Part shown: piece by piece, positions 13,120-19,054 of the stretch
Layout of the letters: each line of letters starts with the position of its first letter
Position numbering within the stretch: position 1 is the first letter of the stretch
DNA from: CAZMRW01 sp964568805
GTDB taxonomy: Bacteria > Pseudomonadota > Gammaproteobacteria > Methylococcales > Methylomonadaceae
Reading direction: 5' to 3'
Assembly (NCBI GenBank): GCA_964568805.1
Contig: CAZMRW010000079.1
Span: 1 to 20,497, forward strand
Length of the DNA stretch: 20,497 nucleotides
Notes under the pieces: model-generated
What the model was told of the DNA's origin: nothing
What the model saw: only the letters and a program-made list of their open reading frames with translations
Database searches by the model: none
Translations under genes and position numbers: made by a program

Positions 13120-14673
13120 ATGGATGTTTGGGGAGACTACTTTACCATCGCAAAGTGGCAGCACTTTGTGGCCGAAACACTGGAATCCGACAGTGGTACA
13201 CCTATTTTCAACATAAACCCGAACGAAACCCGCGAATTTGACGCTATTTTTCTGGGTGGCGGTGCCGCTGGACGTTTTGGTGCGGCCTATTTACGGGCTC
13301 TTGGTGGGCGTGTGCTGATTATCGATCGCTGGCCATTTCTAGGCGGTTCCTGTCCCCATCAAGCCTGTGTACCCCATCATCTGTTTTCAGACTGCGCAGC
13401 GCAACTAATGCTGGAGCGCACTTTTTCAGGACAACTTTGGTTTCAACAGTTCAAAGACAAAGTTGTTTCGATTAAATCAATCATAGAGCTTTTCCGCTGT
13501 GGCCGCGTTGGCCCTCATGCCGTGATGAACTACCAGAGTAAGGAGCAACTCGGCCTGGAATTTGTATTAAATACAAAATTCACAATTGCCGATGCTCAAA
13601 CTGTTCAAATTGGCGACCGTAAGTTCCACGCTAAAAATCTGGTATTAGCCTTGGGTGCGCGGCCCTTCGTACCTGACATTCACGGCGCGACGTTAAAAGG
13701 TGTATTTAATTCCCAAACCCTGGTTGAAAACCTGGATTATGAACCGGGTAATACTATAGTCGTCATCGGCGGGGGGAAATCGGCGATTGAATACGGCTGT
13801 TTTTTTAATGCGACAGGACGGCGTACGCTTGTTGTTGCACGGCATCAAATAATGCCCATGCTTAAAGATGCCGAATCCCGTGCCTACGCCATCCTTATGA
13901 TGGAAGAGCAAGGCATGGAGTTTTGGGAAAATGCGGAATTATTGGGTATCCAGGGGGACGCGCAAGGCAAGGTGAAGTCGGTTTCTATAAAAACTTCCGA
14001 TGACATTATCAATGTTGATACCGATTTTGTTTTTATGGGGCTAGGCGAACAGGCCAATTCAGAACAGGTTGCCCAAACATTGGGCTTGGAATTGGGCGAT
14101 AAAAGCTTCATCAAAGTTAATCGCCGCATGCAAACTTCAATACCCCATGTCTATGCAGTCGGTGACGTGACCGGGCCGCCGATGGAAATGTTTAAAGCCA
14201 GGAAGGAAGGTGTATGCGCCGCTAAAAATATCATGGGGCAAGTGAGCGAATATACAGCGGCTGATTACCCTGATTTTATGCATACGCATTATGAGGTCTG
14301 TTGGCTAGGACTAAGCGAGGAAGAAGCACGTCAACACTATGCCAATGTAAAAATTATGAAATTACCGCCAGACAACCCCAATGGCCTTGATGTAGGCTTA
14401 CCGGCAGGAGATCGGATGATGTTGTACCTAATGGCGAAGCCGCGCATGTCAGGTTTTCAAAAACTGATTATCGATGGCGACACGAGGAAAATTTTAGGCG
14501 CCATTCATATTGGCTACGGTGCAAAAGATGGATTTCAGTACCTGAACCACCTTATAAAGCAGGGGTTGACGATAGACGATTTGGCCGATATGGACGAATT
14601 ATTTATTAGCCCCAGTTATTTCATTCAATTATGTCGATTGCGTGCAGGTGATCTTCATTTTAAAAATATGTAG
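13120..14673 (+). CDS. NADPH:CoM-thioether disulfide oxidoreductase, 2-KPCC (XecC)-like
   Basis: A 517-residue flavoprotein of the disulfide oxidoreductase family, closest by eye to 2-ketopropyl-CoM oxidoreductase/carboxylase, which reductively cleaves the C-S bond of a CoM thioether. Visible features: FAD-binding GGGAAGR with R52 (2-KPCC Arg56), redox pair C78/C83 in GSCPHQACVPHH (2-KPCC Cys82/Cys87), NADPH-binding VIGGGKSAIEYG, the second FAD motif VYAVGD, and R361 in EMFKARK (2-KPCC Arg365). Arg56 and Arg365 bind the CoM sulfonate, so the substrate is very probably a CoM conjugate. In the C-terminal motif FISPSY, F495 matches 2-KPCC Phe501 but Y500 replaces His506, one of the dyad residues tied to carboxylation. 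Start ATG 13120 gives MDVWGDYF, like the 2-KPCC N terminus; the TTG at 13105 is less likely. The gene lies 24 nt before the dehydrogenase gene. Confidence 0.82.
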   Translation: MDVWGDYFTIAKWQHFVAETLESDSGTPIFNINPNETREFDAIFLGGGAAGRFGAAYLRALGGRVLIIDRWPFLGGSCPHQACVPHHLFSDCAAQLMLERTFSGQLWFQQFKDKVVSIKSIIELFRCGRVGPHAVMNYQSKEQLGLEFVLNTKFTIADAQTVQIGDRKFHAKNLVLALGARPFVPDIHGATLKGVFNSQTLVENLDYEPGNTIVVIGGGKSAIEYGCFFNATGRRTLVVARHQIMPMLKDAESRAYAILMMEEQGMEFWENAELLGIQGDAQGKVKSVSIKTSDDIINVDTDFVFMGLGEQANSEQVAQTLGLELGDKSFIKVNRRMQTSIPHVYAVGDVTGPPMEMFKARKEGVCAAKNIMGQVSEYTAADYPDFMHTHYEVCWLGLSEEEARQHYANVKIMKLPPDNPNGLDVGLPAGDRMMLYLMAKPRMSGFQKLIIDGDTRKILGAIHIGYGAKDGFQYLNHLIKQGLTIDDLADMDELFISPSYFIQLCRLRAGDLHFKNM

Positions 14674-14697
14674 ATCCCTCAATAACTATTTAATACG

Positions 14698-15468
14698 ATG
14701 ATGATCAATCGATTTCAAGGAAAACAAGCAGTTATAACCGGTGGCGCTACCGGTATGGGCTATGACATAGCCAGACGTCTCGGCATGGAAGGGGCTTCGC
14801 TTGCTATTTTGGACATTAACAAGGCCGCATTATCTGATGCAACCCAAACCCTCTGTGCTGATGGCATAGTTGTTAAGGTTTATCAACTTGATGTCTCCGA
14901 CCCTCAAGAAGTTGCTGATACCTTCTCCCAACTGATTGCAGATTTTAATGGGACACTCGATATTTTGATTAATAATGCCGGTATTGCTGATTTTGGGTCC
15001 GTTGAAACCACTGAATCCGAAGTTTGGAATAAGGTCATGGCAATCAATTTAAACGGTACCTACCTGTGTTCAAAGTCCGCATTGCCAGCGATGAAACAAC
15101 ACGGCGGAACCATCATTAACTTTGGATCAGTGGCTGGTATGGTGGGTATTCCTAATATGGCTGCTTATTGCACTTCCAAAGCCGCAGTCATTGGCTTGAC
15201 CAAACAAATGGCGGTTGATTATTCAAAGCTGGGTATCCGTGTCAACTGTGTTTGTCCAGGCATGATTGCCGATACTGACATGGGACGGCAAATTCTCGCA
15301 ACCGACGAGTCTGAAGAAATGATGAAATTACGTATAAGTAAATATCCGATAGGACGATTCGGTAAATCCGCAGAAATTGTCGCAGGGGTGTTGTTTTTGG
15401 CATCTGATGAAGCCAGTTTTGTCTGCGGCTCGGCATTTACTATAGACGGTGCGATGACAGCTCTGTAA
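14698..15468 (+). CDS. Short-chain dehydrogenase, hydroxyalkyl-CoM dehydrogenase-like
   Basis: A 256-residue classical SDR. It has the NAD-binding TGGATGMG (14-21), acidic D39 at the end of strand 2 (favouring NAD+ over NADP+), NNAG (92-95) and the catalytic S144, Y157 and K161 (YCTSK). In the C-terminal substrate loop R212 and K215 have the same R-x-x-K spacing as the sulfonate-binding Arg211/Lys214 reported for S-hydroxypropyl-CoM dehydrogenase, suggesting a CoM-thioether alcohol as substrate; loop alignments in SDRs are unreliable, so this is tentative. Together with the EaCoMT-like and 2-KPCC-like genes this is the expected second step: oxidation of hydroxyalkyl-CoM to the carbonyl. Only one SDR is visible, whereas the Xanthobacter pathway uses an R and an S enzyme. 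ATG 14698 or 14701 could be used. Confidence 0.75.
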   Translation: MMINRFQGKQAVITGGATGMGYDIARRLGMEGASLAILDINKAALSDATQTLCADGIVVKVYQLDVSDPQEVADTFSQLIADFNGTLDILINNAGIADFGSVETTESEVWNKVMAINLNGTYLCSKSALPAMKQHGGTIINFGSVAGMVGIPNMAAYCTSKAAVIGLTKQMAVDYSKLGIRVNCVCPGMIADTDMGRQILATDESEEMMKLRISKYPIGRFGKSAEIVAGVLFLASDEASFVCGSAFTIDGAMTAL

Positions 15469-15479
15469 GGTTAAAACAT

Positions 15480-16400
15480 ATGTATACACAAGCCGATAAA
15501 CGATGTTCGTTAACTGAACTTGCCGCACACATACAAAACGGAGATTGTTTGGCTATTGGCGGCGGCTTATCCTGGCGCGAACCGATGGCTGCGTTACGGG
15601 AGTTGATTCGGCAAAGCATTAAAGACCTTAAACTTGTCGGTTCGGCGCATGGCATCGATGTTGATCTTTTGTGTGGTGCAGGAAGTGTTGCCACCAGTGC
15701 GGAATCATATGTCGGATTTGAGCAAGATTTTGGGATGGCGATCAACTACCGTCGAGCCTGTGAAACGGGTGTCGTGAAAGTAGAAGATAACTGCTGTTAT
15801 ACCTTAGTCCAGCAACTTCGCGCAGCTATTCAAGGATTGCCTTTTATGCCGATCCGTTCGGTACAAGGGACAGACTTCCTTAATCTGCATCCTGAATTTA
15901 AAAAGATGATCTGTCCTTTTACCGGCGAGCAACTAATTTTAGTGCCTGCGCTCAAACCCGATGTCGCACTTATCCATGCCCATTATGCCGACCAGCATGG
16001 CAATTTGCATATTGAAGGGCCTCCCGTGGCCGACATTCTTTTTGCTAAAGCAGCCAAAAAAGTCATCGCTACGGTTGAAGAAATAATCCCTCATCAGGAA
16101 CTGGCAAACAAGGGCGTAACGATTCCCTATTTTTATGTCACCGCCATTTGCGAAGTTGCCTATGGCGCCCACCCGACATCCTGCTACCCGCGTTATGCTT
16201 ATGATAGGGAGCATACGGCGCTCTATTACCAGGCATCAAAAAACGGCAGTGATAATTTTCGTGAGAATTACCTCAATCCTTTTGTTTATGATTGTAAAGA
16301 CCATGCCAGTTATATAAGTTTGATAGGCGGTCAAGCCAGACTTATTCGCCTTGAACATTGGAGTGGTGGCATTGATCAATGGTTGCAGCTTTATGAATAA
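15480..16400 (+). CDS. Class I CoA-transferase-like protein, alpha subunit (GctA/IpdA-like)
   Basis: A 306-residue homologue of the alpha subunits of glutaconate CoA-transferase and the steroid ring-cleaving hydrolase IpdA. Features: the N-terminal Gly-rich loop AIGGGLSW (25-32), the AGSVATSAESYVGFEQDFG region (67-85), E102 in VEDNCCYTL, the characteristic PFMPIRSVQGTD stretch (about 121-132) and HAHYADQHGN in the distal half. It pairs with the next gene, whose ATG overlaps its stop by 8 nt, indicating translational coupling of two subunits. The start ATG 15480 lies 11 nt after the dehydrogenase stop, with AAGG just upstream. Its job may be moving CoA to an acid from epoxide metabolism or hydrolysing a CoA thioester; which one depends on the beta subunit, where the usual catalytic Glu motif is not seen. 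Confidence 0.75.
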   Translation: MYTQADKRCSLTELAAHIQNGDCLAIGGGLSWREPMAALRELIRQSIKDLKLVGSAHGIDVDLLCGAGSVATSAESYVGFEQDFGMAINYRRACETGVVKVEDNCCYTLVQQLRAAIQGLPFMPIRSVQGTDFLNLHPEFKKMICPFTGEQLILVPALKPDVALIHAHYADQHGNLHIEGPPVADILFAKAAKKVIATVEEIIPHQELANKGVTIPYFYVTAICEVAYGAHPTSCYPRYAYDREHTALYYQASKNGSDNFRENYLNPFVYDCKDHASYISLIGGQARLIRLEHWSGGIDQWLQLYE

Positions 16401-17256
16401 GGCAGCAAAAATAAAAACCTGCACATTCGGCGAATTGATGATTTATCAAATCGCACTGTCGATAGAAGATGGGATTTTAGCTTTTCACGGTTTTGGATCA
16501 CCCTTGGTGCAGTTAGCTTTGCACCTGGCAAAACGTTATCATGCGCCCAATTTGGTTTTGGTTGCAGGTGCCACGTATGGCATCAATCCGAACCCGGTAT
16601 TTTTAACGCCAACTACAAATGATTTCGCAATGAATCGTGGCGCTGAGTGTCATTTATCGATTGAAGAATTATTTGACCTTGCAGGTAGTGGACGATTAGG
16701 CAGGATGTTTTTGTCGGGTTTGCAAATTGACCGTTGGGGCAACATGAATGTCACCCGTTTGGGAAATAATGACCGGCTTACGTTAAAACTGCCCGGCGGC
16801 GGTGGAGGTTGCAATTTGTCTTGCGACTCAGGTCATATCACAATATGGACAGCGGCACATCGCACCCATGCCGATGAAAAAGGCCGCCGCCGTTACCGCT
16901 TAGTTAACCGTTGTGATTTTGTCACCAGTGTGGGACATCGCACGGCAGAAGGCTTGCCGCGCTCAAGTATGCCTTATCTTGGCAGTGGGCCGGATTGCAT
17001 AGTGACTGATTTGGGCATTTTCGGTTTTAATCATGAAGGCCATGTTCAATTACGCTCCCTTTATCCAGATACCAGTATTGAGTTGGTTGCCGAAAATACC
17101 GGATTTGAATTTCCTGTTGCCGACAATTTAACTCTAGCCGCTTTGCCTGAACCGGAAATGATCGAATTTATCCGCCGTCTGGATCCTCTAAAAATTCATG
17201 AACGCGAACTCAATCATGATGATCGAGTGCGAACTTTTGAACTGAATCGGGCTTAG
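16393..17256 (+). CDS. Class I CoA-transferase-like protein, beta subunit (GctB/IpdB-like)
   Basis: A 287-residue partner of the preceding subunit. It keeps the fold markers AFHGFGSPLVQLALHLAKR near the N terminus, SGLQIDRWGNMNVT, the KLPGGGGGCN glycine loop, and GPDCIVTDLGIFGF. In class I CoA-transferases the beta subunit carries a catalytic Glu in an E-(S/N)-G motif; in GctB it follows the segment APDCHIIV. Here the corresponding segment reads APNLVLVAGATYG, with no Glu, so a covalent acyl-Glu/CoA-Glu mechanism looks unavailable. IpdAB likewise resembles CoA-transferases while acting as a hydrolase on a CoA substrate. The start ATG 16393 overlaps the alpha gene by 8 nt; an in-frame TTG at 16351 lies inside the alpha gene and is less likely. 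It is followed 3 nt later by the unknown 305-residue gene. Confidence 0.72.
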   Translation: MNKAAKIKTCTFGELMIYQIALSIEDGILAFHGFGSPLVQLALHLAKRYHAPNLVLVAGATYGINPNPVFLTPTTNDFAMNRGAECHLSIEELFDLAGSGRLGRMFLSGLQIDRWGNMNVTRLGNNDRLTLKLPGGGGGCNLSCDSGHITIWTAAHRTHADEKGRRRYRLVNRCDFVTSVGHRTAEGLPRSSMPYLGSGPDCIVTDLGIFGFNHEGHVQLRSLYPDTSIELVAENTGFEFPVADNLTLAALPEPEMIEFIRRLDPLKIHERELNHDDRVRTFELNRA

Positions 17257-17259
17257 CAA

Positions 17260-18177
17260 ATGAACGGGGCAATTCTTCAAGTGGGTGATTTAAAACTGAG
17301 GCAAAACTTTGTGCCTTTACCGTATCGTTGCGTCAGTTTCCAGCCTTATGATGGCGAAATGAGTGCCGACGAAATCGAGCAATATGTGTTGGCTAGGGAA
17401 GTATACCGGCGCACGGACATTATTATTTTGCACAATAACCGCCAAGAATATGCCGTAGTCGCCGTACAACGAACCAGCTCGGAAACTTTATTCACTACTG
17501 TTAAAAAAATGGAGGTTTTAGCTTTGCCGGGGGATTGTATTTTTATTACCGATCCTGACACCGATCCGGGTAACCGCTCGGCCTTAGCCAAAATTGCGAT
17601 AAAACATCATGTTTCACCGCAACAGACAGCAATCGTGGTCGGTGCGTTTGATCATGTCAACATTATCCATCATCCCAACCCTTTTGAGTTAAGGGTCATC
17701 GAAGTCATTCCGCCCGAACCGCCCAAACTTTATCACATGGTTGAACAGGTTTTAAGTTATGCCGACTTACCGCCTATCGTCCTGAAATTAGAAACGATCG
17801 ACCTGCGTGATCTTGCTAAAACGGTAACACCAGAAGCTTATTTAGTGCCATGCCGCTCTGGCGGGCTTACTGATTTGAGTGCACCGGTTTATTTTCTGGA
17901 CGAACGCCCTGAACAACGTCAGCAGTGGACTTTGCTCGGCTGTGAGCGTAGCCTGCAATTCCATCGGCATTACTATGGAGATGAACCACCCCGTGTGGAA
18001 ATGTGTCCACGTAAACTGATAAAGTCAGACGAAAAAACGACCATTTTGAAGTGCTGTCTACTGGAATATGATTTTGAACAAGAAGGTAACACCGTAACCG
18101 TGCCGTGGGGAACAGATTTGGCCATGATTGAAAAGGCTTTACGTCAATTATTCGTTGGGAATTCAAGACATGACTGA
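17260..18177 (+). CDS. Unrecognised Cys/His-rich soluble protein of the CoM operon
   Basis: A 305-residue protein that I cannot place in a family. It has no signal peptide or membrane segment. The N half has alternating strand/helix texture (RTDIIILHNNRQEYAVVAVQ, GDCIFITDPDTDPGNRSALAK) and a conserved-looking HHVSPQQTAIVVGAFDHVNIIHHPNPFELRVIEV stretch (116-149) with several His. A Pro-rich link (IPPEPPKL, 150-157) leads to a C half with clustered cysteines: C198, C228, C249, C265 and C266, plus H235/H237. These could bind a metal or Fe-S cluster, or form a redox site. It is packed between the CoA-transferase-like beta gene (3-nt gap) and phosphosulfolactate synthase (8-nt overlap), so it is almost certainly part of the same pathway. 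Possible roles are a missing CoM biosynthesis step or a step in CoM-conjugate breakdown; no evidence decides. Confidence 0.6.
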   Translation: MNGAILQVGDLKLRQNFVPLPYRCVSFQPYDGEMSADEIEQYVLAREVYRRTDIIILHNNRQEYAVVAVQRTSSETLFTTVKKMEVLALPGDCIFITDPDTDPGNRSALAKIAIKHHVSPQQTAIVVGAFDHVNIIHHPNPFELRVIEVIPPEPPKLYHMVEQVLSYADLPPIVLKLETIDLRDLAKTVTPEAYLVPCRSGGLTDLSAPVYFLDERPEQRQQWTLLGCERSLQFHRHYYGDEPPRVEMCPRKLIKSDEKTTILKCCLLEYDFEQEGNTVTVPWGTDLAMIEKALRQLFVGNSRHD

Positions 18178-19054
18178 ACTTGCTTGGGAAAATATCATAA
18201 CAAATCAGCGAGATTCACGAGAGATAAAACCTCGCAAAAGCGGTTGCACGATGGTGATGGATGTCGGAAAAGGATTGCACGAAACCCAAAGCATCCTGCA
18301 AGCCTGCGCCAACTATATCGATCACTGGAAATTCGGCTTTGGCACATCCGCTTTTATGGACAAGCGATTGCTGCAAGATAAGCTGCACACACTGGCGGCG
18401 CACAATATTCTCACTTTTCCTGGCGGTACATTGTTGGAAGTGGCGTTGCTTACCCACCATTGCCGGGTGTATATGACTCATGCCAAAGCATTAGGGTTTA
18501 CAGCCGTTGAAATTTCTGACGGAATCCTCCCAATACCAAGGTTCAGACGTAAGAGGATTATAGACTGCGCCTTAAATACCGGACTGATTCCCATCACCGA
18601 AGTCGGTAAAAAAGACCCGAAAAGGCAACCTACACCGGAACAAATTGCCGAAGAGATAAGAGAAGACCTGGAATGGGGCGCCGCCTGGGTTATTATCGAA
18701 GGACGAGAAAGTGGTCATAGTGTAGGCGTGTTTGATGATTCGGGTAATGTTGATGAATTTGAGGTCGATGTCATTATCGGAATGATCGGCGATAAATCCA
18801 AATCCTTGATCTGGGAAACACCGCTCAAGTCCCAACAGGCTTTTTTCATCGAAAAATTCGGTGCGAATGCCGGGCTCGGCAATATCCCGTTAGATCAGGT
18901 TCTTGCCGTCGAAGCGTTGCGTAACGGCTTGCGTTTTGACACACTGAACCGCGTAACGGGAAAGTTATTGCGCGAAGGAACTTGGGATCCCAACGAAGTA
19001 GAAAGCAATGGTGCGAATAGTCCGCCATTGACTCCGAATGGCACGACGACATGA
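18170..19054 (+). CDS. comA: Phosphosulfolactate synthase (ComA / XcbB1)
   Basis: A 294-residue TIM-barrel enzyme that adds sulfite to phosphoenolpyruvate to form (2R)-phospho-3-sulfolactate, the first step of coenzyme M synthesis by the PEP route in methanogens and in Xanthobacter (XcbB1). Diagnostic motifs are all present: KFGFGTS (54-60), FPGGTLLEVA (83-92), GFTAVEISDG (109-118), EVGKKDP (144-150), VIIEGRESG (174-182) and the C-terminal GNIPLDQVLAVEALRNGLRFDTL (237-259). It is about 40 residues longer than archaeal ComA, mainly in a polar tail. The start ATG 18170 overlaps the previous gene by 8 nt; the in-frame TTG at 18128 inside that gene is unlikely. Its stop overlaps the next ATG as ATGA. 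ComA homologues also occur in Bacillus (YitD) for sulfolactate synthesis, but the CoM-using neighbours favour CoM here. Confidence 0.9.
   Translation: MTELAWENIITNQRDSREIKPRKSGCTMVMDVGKGLHETQSILQACANYIDHWKFGFGTSAFMDKRLLQDKLHTLAAHNILTFPGGTLLEVALLTHHCRVYMTHAKALGFTAVEISDGILPIPRFRRKRIIDCALNTGLIPITEVGKKDPKRQPTPEQIAEEIREDLEWGAAWVIIEGRESGHSVGVFDDSGNVDEFEVDVIIGMIGDKSKSLIWETPLKSQQAFFIEKFGANAGLGNIPLDQVLAVEALRNGLRFDTLNRVTGKLLREGTWDPNEVESNGANSPPLTPNGTTT

Noticed and set aside
13120..14673. Annotation as glutathione, mercuric or dihydrolipoamide reductase
   Set aside because: The C-terminal His/Glu dyad (HPTSSEE-type motif) of those enzymes is absent, while the 2-KPCC-specific arginines and CPHxACVPHH redox motif are present.
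16351..16392. Upstream TTG start for the CoA-transferase-like beta subunit
   Set aside because: It lies within the alpha gene and gives an N terminus without family character; ATG 16393 overlaps the alpha stop by 8 nt as expected for coupled subunits.
18128..18169. Upstream TTG start for phosphosulfolactate synthase
   Set aside because: It adds 14 residues inside the preceding gene; ATG 18170 fits an ordinary 8-nt overlap and the start of family similarity.
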